Assembly (NCBI GenBank): GCA_009909035.1
Contig: JAAAOB010000146.1
Location: 1 to 58,182 of the forward strand
Reading direction: 5' to 3'
DNA from: Bacteroidota bacterium
GTDB taxonomy: Bacteria > Bacteroidota > Rhodothermia > Balneolales > Balneolaceae
Length of the DNA: 58,182 bases
Shown here: positions 9,131-16,340 of the stretch, piece after piece
Numbering within the stretch: the first letter of the stretch is position 1
Layout: each line of letters starts with the position of its first letter
Notes under the pieces: generated by a model
The model's database searches: none
What the model was told of the DNA's origin: nothing
What the model saw: only the letters and a program-made list of their open reading frames with translations
Program-made: the position numbers and the translations under genes

Positions 9131-9142
9131 TAAACCGGTCTA
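9131..9142. promoter_or_regulatory. Second putative TetR operator, before the AhpD-like pair
   Basis: TAAACCGGTCTA lies in CTAATAAACCGGTCTAATAT, which matches the site before the TetR gene at 17 of 20 positions. It ends 26 bp before the ATG of the first AhpD-like gene. The shared sequence, the symmetry and the two positions make a common operator likely. Confidence 0.6.
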
Positions 9143-9168
9143 ATATTAACTAAAAAACCACTCAAATT

Positions 9169-9804
9169 ATGGCACAACTACCGTATATAGAACCCGAGCA
9201 GGCCGATCCGGTCACGAAGGAGGTCTACGAAAAAACCGTTGAACGGTTTGAAATGGTCCTGAACATCTTCAAGATTACCGGAAATGCCCCGGAGATTGCA
9301 GAGAAAATGTGGGAGATCTTTTTCGATATTCTCAAAGAGGGACAGATCTCCTGGTATGAAAAGGAGCTGCTGATTTTGAAGTCAACAAAGATGGGCGACT
9401 GCCTCTACTGCGTGACCCAGCATGAAGCCGTAAGTGAACGCCTGGGCGTAACCCCGGAAAAGCAGGCGGATATTGTAGGTGTTGAATATCAGAACAGCGA
9501 ACACTACACTCCGCGGGAGGTGGCCATTCTGGATCTTTGTCAGCATGTAACGCTCGATCCGGAAAAAATCCCGGCCGAAGTGTGGGAGAGAGTGCAGGAG
9601 CATTATAATGATGGACAGATCGTCGAGATAGTAGCCACAATCGGCGCATATCTGCAGGTGAGCAAATTCGGTGATGCGTTAGGCGTGGAGTTGGAGCCGG
9701 TATGGCACGGACACGATCCGGTTCTTTTCAAAGAGGAACCACCGACCTCAAAGGCGGCTCAAAAACACTTCGAACATTTTCTAAGTCAATCAGAACAAAA
9801 TTAA
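9169..9804 (+). CDS. AhpD-fold (carboxymuconolactone decarboxylase-like) protein with CxxC
   Basis: A 211-residue all-helical protein of the AhpD/CMD family. The redox motif GDCLYCVTQHE gives Cys78, Cys81 and His85, the arrangement used by AhpD-type peroxidases and reductases. Glu64 and Glu66 lie in the preceding helix (SWYEKELLIL), where the family's proton-relay Glu is found. The C-terminal half (EIVATIGAYLQVSKFGDALGVELEP) is typical of peroxidase-related CMD proteins. It starts 26 bp after a TetR-type operator, and a paralogue follows 12 bp later, so the two are surely cotranscribed. Substrate is unknown; a thiol-dependent peroxidase or detoxifying role is the family-based guess. Confidence 0.85.
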   Translation: MAQLPYIEPEQADPVTKEVYEKTVERFEMVLNIFKITGNAPEIAEKMWEIFFDILKEGQISWYEKELLILKSTKMGDCLYCVTQHEAVSERLGVTPEKQADIVGVEYQNSEHYTPREVAILDLCQHVTLDPEKIPAEVWERVQEHYNDGQIVEIVATIGAYLQVSKFGDALGVELEPVWHGHDPVLFKEEPPTSKAAQKHFEHFLSQSEQN

Positions 9805-9816
9805 AACGGGGATAAT

Positions 9817-10371
9817 ATGTCGATTGTAAAAGAGTTAGATCAAAAAGAAGCGGATGAATCACTGCAGGAGCTATTCAGTGAAGTAGAGGAGTATTTTGGC
9901 CATATACCAAATCTGGTGAAGGCGATGGCTTCGAATCCTGCACTGTGTACCTCCATCAGCAAATTTCTGATTCAGAGCCTGGGTGAAGGTAGGATTGACT
10001 GGGGATTCAAGGAACTTGTGATCCTGAAAACATTGCGCGGCATGAAAAGCTTTTACAGCTTTGGAGCGCACGAACGCATCGCTCACGAACTGGGCGTGCC
10101 AAACGAAAAAGTGGGAGACCTGGCAAACTCAATCTGGAAAAACAGCTCAAATTTCAATGAGGGTGAAAAAGCCGTCTTTGAACTGATCGACCAGATTGTA
10201 GAAGATGCCAACGACGTGTCTGACGAACTGTGGGACCGTCTCCGCGAGCACTGGGACAACGGTCAGCTGCTGGAGATCAACTCTATCATCACAACATTCC
10301 TGATGATTGGACGAATGGGTGATACACTCGGCGTTTCCGATCCGGTGTTGTTTAAACGGCCGATCAGTTAA
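9817..10371 (+). CDS. AhpD-fold protein lacking the redox cysteines
   Basis: A 184-residue paralogue of the gene just upstream, aligned without gaps through the core. At the positions of the redox pair it has Ser78 and Ser81 (MKSFYSFGAHE), while His85 is kept. The helix before it (DWGFKELVILKT) and the C-terminal EINSIITTFLMIGRMGDTLGV also match the upstream protein. Disulfide chemistry at this site is therefore impossible. It may be a structural partner in a heteromeric assembly, bind a ligand, or use a non-redox CMD-like reaction. The 12-bp spacing to its partner and shared operator imply matched expression. Confidence 0.82.
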   Translation: MSIVKELDQKEADESLQELFSEVEEYFGHIPNLVKAMASNPALCTSISKFLIQSLGEGRIDWGFKELVILKTLRGMKSFYSFGAHERIAHELGVPNEKVGDLANSIWKNSSNFNEGEKAVFELIDQIVEDANDVSDELWDRLREHWDNGQLLEINSIITTFLMIGRMGDTLGVSDPVLFKRPIS

Positions 10372-10438
10372 AATTTTGGAACTACAGGAAACGTTGTGGG
10401 TATAATATAGTTCGTGTACCTCAACTATTTTCTCTCCT

Positions 10439-10598
10439 GATACTTTTTGGCGTCAAAAAGTATCCAAAAACCGCCAGGCTGTCGAATTGCTCGCTCGGAG
10501 GTTATGCTTCGCTATAGGATGTAAATAGCAATGGTCCATATCTCTCATTGCGTGCAATCAAGCATCGATCCGGTATGCTATTTACAAGCAATCCTATA
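10439..10598. repeat. Intergenic palindromic repeat block
   Basis: It begins with a perfect hairpin, GATACTTTTT and AAAAAGTATC around GGCGTC (10439-10464). Further on, TATAGGATGTAAATAGCA (10513-10530) is inverted at 10576-10598 as TGCTATTTAC, AAGCA, ATCCTATA. A short open frame starting at 10531 runs across it but has no protein-like features. It looks like a dispersed non-coding repeat. The rest of the 10372-11167 gap shows no gene. Confidence 0.55.
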
Positions 10599-10879
10599 CG
10601 CTCCGCAGAACCTGCCCGCCTCGCTCTCAATTCCAAGGCTGGTAAATTCGGAAATCGCAAACGGTTTCAAATCCACTACAAAGGTTAGGAGAATTTTGAG
10701 CTCGAGAACGATGAAAGATGTAGGGAATCCGGAGTTACGAGTGGACCTGCCGTCTACTATTTCAGGGTGAAAGGGGGATAATGTTCTAATGACGTTGTTT
10801 GTTTATCCACAAGATTTCCGGTAAAAAAAATTTTGAAACCTGAGTTCAATTCATAATAAGTTAATTGAGGCGTCTAAAC

Positions 10880-10976
10880 GTCATCCCGCACTTTCCCAAA
10901 GGGATCCCTTATGGGGGATGCGGGATCTCCATCTGTACATGTGGTTAGGAGATCCAGGATCGGGGCCTGAGATGAC
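10880..10976 (-). repeat. Dispersed double-hairpin repeat, second copy
   Basis: Read on the minus strand it opens with GTCATCTCAGGCCCCGATCC, continues through TGGAGATCCCG and closes with GCGGGATGAC. The same order of landmarks (GTCAT, CCCCGATCC, GGAGATCCCG, GGGATGAC) occurs inside the MITE-like element at 5783-5930. This copy lacks the 20-bp terminal inverted repeats and has a longer second hairpin loop. It is probably one of many genomic copies. Confidence 0.6.
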
Positions 10977-11167
10977 GAAGTAGATAACTTTTCTGCAATA
11001 CCGCGCTCATTTTGTCACTACCAGACATTTTGAAAGATAAATTACTTTGTTCATGAGTTTTAAGCTAGCGCTTATGAAGGACGGGGTTGAGTCAGAATGC
11101 CCGGAGGCGATTAAGGTTACAGAAATTTAAATTTATTTGACCACGCTTTCTTTGGAAATCAAATTCC

Positions 11168-11959
11168 TCAGAGCTTCTCAATTAGAGCCGATACCAACCG
11201 TGCAAAATCTTCTTTGCGGCTTTCGGCGACCTGTTTAACATGGGCGTGGTCCAGCTTCCCCGAAACGACACCAGCAGCCATATTCGTAACCATGGATATC
11301 GCTGCGGCCGGCAGATGTAGCCGTGAGGCTTCCATCAGTTCCGGGGCCGTACTCATTCCCACCACATCAGCACCAAGGACCCTGAAGGCCCGGATTTCGG
11401 CTTTCGTTTCGTAATTGGGCCCCTGGGCAAACAGGTAGGTTCCGCGCTGTAAATCAAGGCCCAAATGTGCACCGATTTGCCGAACCTTACCGGCAGTTTC
11501 ATATTGGGTGTAGCTGTATTTTGCTGATGGCCCGGCCGATATGGATTGAAATGGCCGGAAGATATCATCAATCACCATCAGATCACCCACGTTAAAATTG
11601 GTGTTAATCGCACCTGCGGCGTTTGAGATGATCAGTTTGTTCACCTCAAACGCTTTGGCCAGGTGAACCGGCAGTACTGTTTTTTCAAACACATGCCCTT
11701 CGTAATGATGAAACCGCCCGGAGAAGGCGAGGACAGGTTTTCCTGCAACGGTTCCGTAGATCAGCTCTCCCGAATGCCCCTGAACAGACGTTTGCGGAAA
11801 ACCGGGTATGGTGCTGTAAGGAATAGACAGCGGCTGATTGATCCTGGAAACAAATCCCCCCAGTCCCGATCCCAGAATCACCGCTGATTCAGGAGGTGTG
11901 GTAATTCCCTGTTCAACAAGGTAATTTTTTATGGAATGGATATGGTCGGGAATCGTCAT
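11168..11959 (-). CDS. Purine-nucleoside phosphorylase (trimeric type)
   Basis: A 263-residue cytosolic enzyme that cleaves inosine and guanosine with phosphate in purine salvage. The family motifs appear in order: ILGSGLGGF (phosphate loop), GHSGELIYG, GRFHHYEGH, LIISNAAGAIN, GPNYETKAEIR, and VGMSTAPE with the downstream MVTNMAAG. These place it in the trimeric PNP class of human PNP and bacterial PunA. Its start overlaps the stop of the MBL gene by four bases (ATGA), so it is the last gene of the long minus-strand run and is translationally coupled. Nothing odd is seen. Confidence 0.92.
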   Translation of the reverse strand: MTIPDHIHSIKNYLVEQGITTPPESAVILGSGLGGFVSRINQPLSIPYSTIPGFPQTSVQGHSGELIYGTVAGKPVLAFSGRFHHYEGHVFEKTVLPVHLAKAFEVNKLIISNAAGAINTNFNVGDLMVIDDIFRPFQSISAGPSAKYSYTQYETAGKVRQIGAHLGLDLQRGTYLFAQGPNYETKAEIRAFRVLGADVVGMSTAPELMEASRLHLPAAAISMVTNMAAGVVSGKLDHAHVKQVAESRKEDFARLVSALIEKL

Positions 11960-12747
11960 GAACGGATATTTTCAATGTTGTACCCTTTCTTTTCATCGTA
12001 GCCGTTGAGACGAAACAGTGGGTGATCTGTTTCGTGGTAGGCCATAATCACGTGGCCTTTTTCGAAGGAGAGTCTCTGAATCTCCTCTCGCATCTTCTTG
12101 CTTTGGTTCGGTTCAAAATCGTATTTGGCCGCATAGGACCGGTTGATCGCACCGCGGGTACCGATCACATCGCCGGCCATAATGTAGTTATGATCTCCGT
12201 TTTCGTAGTACAGTGCGTTGTGAAATTCCGTGTGTCCGCCGATTCGTTCTACCCGTACGTTGGGCAGTGGCTTACTTGATGAATTTTCAAGAAATCGGAT
12301 CTCTGCGTGGCTGTCGATAAAATGGAAAAAATCCTGTTTCTCACGGCTCTCTTTATCAATGGCAGTCCGGAGCTTTTCCCACCCGGGTTTAGATATCCAT
12401 AGGTCAGCATCGGGAAAGGTGAGCTCCCAGTACCCGTTTTCGCGGTTAGCCACTCCGCCCATATGATCAAAATGGAGATGACTCAGGAAGATATCGGTGA
12501 TCTCGTAGTCCGAGATCGACTCCCGTTCCAGGTTTTCCCGGATCGATTGGATGGAGGTATCTTGCCCGAGAAGATCTCCCAATCCGGCATCAAACAGGAT
12601 TTTACGATCTCCGTCATCAATTAAAAATGGGTTGATCGATAGTTTTAGCGATGCCTTGTATGGCGGGTCGTCCCGTTCAATTCGGCGAAAAATTTTATCT
12701 GTTGCAACTGAAAATGTACCTTCGTAAAGGGGACGTACGTGCGGCAT
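11956..12747 (-). CDS. MBL-fold metallohydrolase
   Basis: A 263-residue metallo-beta-lactamase-fold hydrolase. The dinuclear metal site is visible: SHLHFDHMGG supplies HxHxDH, GGHTEFH the next His, MAGDVIG the bridging Asp and MAYHETDH the last His. The general layout resembles the YtnP/AHL-lactonase-like branch, but those proteins have many substrates and nothing here fixes one. There is no signal peptide, so it is cytosolic. It lies 34 bp after phoH and overlaps the phosphorylase gene by four bases, so it shares that transcript. Confidence 0.87.
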   Translation of the reverse strand: MPHVRPLYEGTFSVATDKIFRRIERDDPPYKASLKLSINPFLIDDGDRKILFDAGLGDLLGQDTSIQSIRENLERESISDYEITDIFLSHLHFDHMGGVANRENGYWELTFPDADLWISKPGWEKLRTAIDKESREKQDFFHFIDSHAEIRFLENSSSKPLPNVRVERIGGHTEFHNALYYENGDHNYIMAGDVIGTRGAINRSYAAKYDFEPNQSKKMREEIQRLSFEKGHVIMAYHETDHPLFRLNGYDEKKGYNIENIRS

Positions 12748-12781
12748 TGAATCCTGATCGGTCTTTTAAATGTTGGGTCAG

Positions 12782-13720
12782 CTACCTTTTTTTGCTTTCA
12801 AATGTATCGTACGCTTCAATAATATCCCGGACCAGTTTGTGGCGTACAACATCGTTTTGATCGAGATAGACGAACGATATTCCGTCAATGTCATGAAGTA
12901 TTTTCTGGATGACAATCAGCCCGGATTCTTGTTTCCGGGGCAGATCTGTTTGCGTTACGTCGCCGGTTATAATTGCCCGGCTGTTAAAGCCGATGCGGGT
13001 CAGAAACATCTTCATCTGGGTATTTGTAGCGTTCTGGGCCTCATCAAGAATCACAAAAGCGTTATTCAGTGTGCGTCCCCTCATATAGGCAAGCGGGGCG
13101 ATTTCAATCACATTTTTGGATAGCTGAAACTCGAGTTTATCGTATTCGATCATCTCCTCCAGGGCATCGTATAGCGGACGGAGGTAGGGATCGATTTTCT
13201 CTTTCAAATCCCCGGGCAAAAACCCAAGATTTTCGCCTGCTTCCACAGCCGGCCGGGCGAGGATAATTCGTTTCACCTTTCGTTCTTTCAGCGCCCGTAC
13301 CGCAAGAGCGACAGATGTATAGGTTTTGCCGGTTCCCGCCGGTCCGATGGCAAACAGGATATCGTTATGCTCCGACTCTTTTACAATCCGCCGCTGGCCG
13401 TGGGTTTTGGCTGTTATCGCCTCCCCGGTGTGGGTGTGGAGAATGATATCACCGGTATCCTGCTCAAAATCGGGTGACTTTAAAGGCGTATCTCCCTCAA
13501 TCTTCTCTGCAAGAGCTAAAAGAGTGGAGATATCATGCCGGTTTACATTCCCGCCCCGCCGAACAATGGAAATCATCTCCTGGAGGATCTCGGAAAGCGT
13601 ATCTACATCCGGTTCCGGCCCTTTTAGTTTTATGCGATTGCCGCGCGCCGTAATCGTTGTGTCAGGGAACGCATCCTCAAGCTGCGATAGATTTTTGTCA
13701 TCAAACCCCAGGACCACCAC
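12782..13720 (-). CDS. phoH: PhoH-like ATPase
   Basis: An ATPase of the PhoH/YbeZ type, probably RNA-associated. Numbered from the GTG used here (312 residues), Walker A is GPAGTGKT (126-133) and Walker B is ILDEAQN (224-230). A KH-like N-terminal region precedes them. The start is uncertain. Homology appears to continue upstream (DTEKTIVIENADP, the usual first strand), yet between the in-frame TAA and this GTG there is no ATG, GTG or TTG, only ATA, ATC and ATT codons. The true start may be a rare codon such as the ATA near 13780, or the GTG may yield a slightly short protein. In many bacteria the neighbour is ybeY; here it is not. Confidence 0.88.
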   Translation of the reverse strand: MVVLGFDDKNLSQLEDAFPDTTITARGNRIKLKGPEPDVDTLSEILQEMISIVRRGGNVNRHDISTLLALAEKIEGDTPLKSPDFEQDTGDIILHTHTGEAITAKTHGQRRIVKESEHNDILFAIGPAGTGKTYTSVALAVRALKERKVKRIILARPAVEAGENLGFLPGDLKEKIDPYLRPLYDALEEMIEYDKLEFQLSKNVIEIAPLAYMRGRTLNNAFVILDEAQNATNTQMKMFLTRIGFNSRAIITGDVTQTDLPRKQESGLIVIQKILHDIDGISFVYLDQNDVVRHKLVRDIIEAYDTFESKKR

Positions 13721-13838
13721 GGGATCCGCATTTTCAATAACTATCGTTTTCTCTGTATCCTGTTTTTTTGTTTCGATAAGTATTCCGTCGCTGTTTGACT
13801 TTTCGTGATCTTAAATAATAACCAGAAAGTTGGTCATT

Positions 13839-14528
13839 TTAAACCAAATCACTTCTCCCAGCATTCATACGGGCTGTCAGGTTTTGAATAGCTGATGGAA
13901 TGGAACTCTTTTTAAAGATGCTGCTGCCAGCAACCAGCACATCTGCGCCTTTTTGCACCAGGGTTGTCGAGTTTTCCTCATTTACACCGCCATCCACCTC
14001 AATCAGGTAGGTCAGGTTCATCTGCTCACGAATGGCGTTCAGTTTATAGATTTTTTGAAGCGTTGATTTAATGAACGACTGCCCTCCAAACCCTGGATTT
14101 ACACTCATAACCAACACGAGGTCAACATCAGGCAGAATGGGATAAAGTAGATCGACGGAGGTGGCGGGATTAACCACGACCCCGGTCATGCAGTCCAGGT
14201 CCCGGATGTGCTGTATGGTTCGATGGAGGTGGGGGCACGTCTCCTGGTGGACTGATATCAGGTTTGCCCCTGCATTTGCGAAGGACTCGATGTAAGTGTC
14301 GGGATCTTCAATCATCAAGTGAACGTCAAGGAACGCATCCGGAGCCGCATCCCGAACGGCATCCACGATGAAAGGACCATAGCTGATGTTGGGAACAAAA
14401 TGCCCGTCCATAATGTCGCAGTGGAGCCACTGGATGCCGGAGTCTACGCAGGCGGAAATCTCACTTCCGAGCTTCGTAAAATCAGCAGCCAGCAGTGAAG
14501 GTGCAAGAATCGGGGTATTGAAGGTCAT
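13839..14528 (-). CDS. rpe: Ribulose-phosphate 3-epimerase
   Basis: A 229-residue TIM-barrel enzyme of the pentose phosphate pathway interconverting ribulose 5-phosphate and xylulose 5-phosphate. All family motifs are present: ILAPSLLAADF at the N-terminus, HCDIMDGHFVPNISYGP with metal-site His and Asp, DVHLMIEDPD, VMSVNPGFGGQSF, and IEVDGGVNEEN with the second catalytic Asp. The phosphate-binding loop VLVAGSSIFK closes the barrel. It lies 9 bp after the PASTA protein gene. That pairing with a PASTA protein is reminiscent of Firmicute stk-rsgA-rpe neighbourhoods, although no kinase is present here. Confidence 0.95.
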   Translation of the reverse strand: MTFNTPILAPSLLAADFTKLGSEISACVDSGIQWLHCDIMDGHFVPNISYGPFIVDAVRDAAPDAFLDVHLMIEDPDTYIESFANAGANLISVHQETCPHLHRTIQHIRDLDCMTGVVVNPATSVDLLYPILPDVDLVLVMSVNPGFGGQSFIKSTLQKIYKLNAIREQMNLTYLIEVDGGVNEENSTTLVQKGADVLVAGSSIFKKSSIPSAIQNLTARMNAGRSDLV

Positions 14529-14537
14529 ATGTTGTGT

Positions 14538-15368
14538 TTATTGATCGTTGTCTTGATTGGTGGTATCAGGTGGGGCGGAAAGGGTCGTGTCGGCACCAAC
14601 AGCTCCCGCTTCAGACTCCTCGCGAGCATCTAACCGCTCGGCAACTACAAGCGTAAGTGCCTGGCCTTCAGTTAATTCTTCCGCATCCGGACGGATGGAT
14701 AGTACGGTATTTGGCTCTTCTGCACTCGGTTCAAACCGTATTTCTTCAATTCGCAAACTGGCTTCGCGGAGCTGCTGCTGCGCTTCTGTGAGCCGGAGGC
14801 CTACCACATCGGGTACCGCAACCATTCGATCGCCTAAGCCATCGCTGACCACAAGGTTGATAACCGAGCCTTTATCAGCCGTATCGCCGGGAGCGAGGGA
14901 CTGTTCCATTACGGCGTTCCGGAACCGGGAGGATTCGTAGCTTATGGTGCCAACTTCAAAGCCGTAGTTTTCAATCTGAATTCTGGCATTTCGGAGGGAT
15001 AAATCCTCTACATCAGGCACGACGGCGGTGGGCCTGACCTCGGTGTTCACCGTCAAATAGACTTTGCGATTTGGTTTGACGATCTGAAGTGCCGCAGGCT
15101 CCTGTTCCAGGATATAGTTTGCCGGGTAGGATGCATTTGCCCGTCTGTCGAGCACTTCATGCCTGAGCCCGTATGTTTCAAGTTTTTGCTGAGCTTCCGT
15201 GAGTGAAATTTTCGTTACGTCCGGTACGGTTACCCCTTCCTTGTAGTTGGTGTACTCCGGCATGATGACAAAGTTAAGCAGCAGGGCAAGAAGAACGCCC
15301 GTAAGAATGATACCGCCTGCCAGGTAATAGAACCACGTATTGGTAAATATCCATTTGATCCAGTCCAT
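14538..15368 (-). CDS. Membrane-anchored protein with three PASTA domains
   Basis: A 276-residue protein with one N-terminal transmembrane helix (about residues 12-35, FYYLAGGIILTGVLLALLLNFVI) and three PASTA repeats. These begin at VTVPDVTKISLTEAQQKL, AVVPDVEDLSLRNARIQI and VAVPDVVGLRLTEAQQQL, each about 68 residues apart. An acidic low-complexity tail follows. PASTA domains bind cell-wall fragments in Ser/Thr kinases and some penicillin-binding proteins. Here no kinase or transpeptidase domain is attached, so it is likely a periplasmic wall-binding or scaffold protein. The N-terminus is cytoplasmic by topology. Confidence 0.87.
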   Translation of the reverse strand: MDWIKWIFTNTWFYYLAGGIILTGVLLALLLNFVIMPEYTNYKEGVTVPDVTKISLTEAQQKLETYGLRHEVLDRRANASYPANYILEQEPAALQIVKPNRKVYLTVNTEVRPTAVVPDVEDLSLRNARIQIENYGFEVGTISYESSRFRNAVMEQSLAPGDTADKGSVINLVVSDGLGDRMVAVPDVVGLRLTEAQQQLREASLRIEEIRFEPSAEEPNTVLSIRPDAEELTEGQALTLVVAERLDAREESEAGAVGADTTLSAPPDTTNQDNDQ

Positions 15369-15389
15369 TGCGGTTGATCAAAAATCAGG

Positions 15390-16340
15390 TTAAAAGTTGT
15401 AGTTTAGCGTAACAAGACGCGTGGGTGATGCACTTGTAGTGGCCTTGACCCGGTTTTGTTTCAGTTGAAAGGTAAAGAAACTGTCGAAAGCTGAAATTAC
15501 GTGATTCGCAAATAGTAAAATTCTGAGGTTTTTGGAAAGCCTGAAATCGTCATTGAACTCTTCGGCGAGCGCGGCGCCACGAAAAAAGAACGAACTTGCA
15601 TTGCCGCCACCCGGCTCAATGAAAAATTGATTCGTGTTGTAATCTCTCCAGCCGGATTGGAACTGAAAATATTTTGAGATCAGCTCGTAATATTGCTGGG
15701 AACCGTAGGCAGGCAGAATATGAGAAAAATTTGTGTCTCCGTTTTGCTGGGCGTCAGACCGGATAAATGGGGTATTCCGCTCCACTTTTCGAAGAAGGTC
15801 AATATTAACATTTTGCCAGTCAACGTCCGGATCAAACGCGGGTTCAGCATCTCCAAGGCTATTTCTGAGATTTTCAAGCTCCGGGTTGTCGATACCGTTT
15901 ACATCGTGGTAAGAAATCAGCCATTGTGCATATTGTGTTACACTCCAGTTCTGATCTGCAAATTGTTCATAACGGCGCTGGCCTCGTTCCCCGCGGTTGT
16001 TAAAGTCAATCATCATATAGATGGTTGTGACCTCCAGTGCCGCGTAGATACCGCCGCGAATCCAGTTTTTATTGACCATTTGTCCGCTGCCCGGCAGAAT
16101 AGCTGAGGAGAGAAGTGCAAGGCCCGAATTTTCTGTAAATGTTTTTTGAAGGGAGTTGTCGTAAAACTCATTGGATGGGGTACGCGCCAGCACGGGTTGC
16201 ATAATGTCGTTTCTGGTTAGCTCAATGGTTTGTACGGCAGATGCTGATGCTTTGAATTCTGACGTACCCTTCTTCACCGGCTGTGAAAACAGAAGCAGGG
16301 GCAAAAAACAAAATATCAGTATGCAAACAGCTTGTTTCAT
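15390..16340 (-). CDS. DUF5683-like exported protein
   Basis: A 316-residue protein with a cleavable signal peptide (KQAVCILIFCFLPLLLFSQ). The centre has the ALLSSAILPGSGQMVNKNWIRGG segment and a following hydrophobic stretch (IYAALEVTTIYMMI), the hallmark of DUF5683-type proteins in Bacteroidota. The C-terminus ends in aromatic residues (TRLVTLNYNF), compatible with an outer-membrane beta-strand end. Function is unknown. Its ATG overlaps the stop of the large upstream gene by four bases, so the two are translationally coupled and probably act in the same envelope process. Confidence 0.7.
   Translation of the reverse strand: MKQAVCILIFCFLPLLLFSQPVKKGTSEFKASASAVQTIELTRNDIMQPVLARTPSNEFYDNSLQKTFTENSGLALLSSAILPGSGQMVNKNWIRGGIYAALEVTTIYMMIDFNNRGERGQRRYEQFADQNWSVTQYAQWLISYHDVNGIDNPELENLRNSLGDAEPAFDPDVDWQNVNIDLLRKVERNTPFIRSDAQQNGDTNFSHILPAYGSQQYYELISKYFQFQSGWRDYNTNQFFIEPGGGNASSFFFRGAALAEEFNDDFRLSKNLRILLFANHVISAFDSFFTFQLKQNRVKATTSASPTRLVTLNYNF

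Noticed and set aside
10531..10770. 79-codon open frame after the AhpD-like pair
   Set aside because: It runs through an inverted-repeat block and has no protein-like composition or motif.
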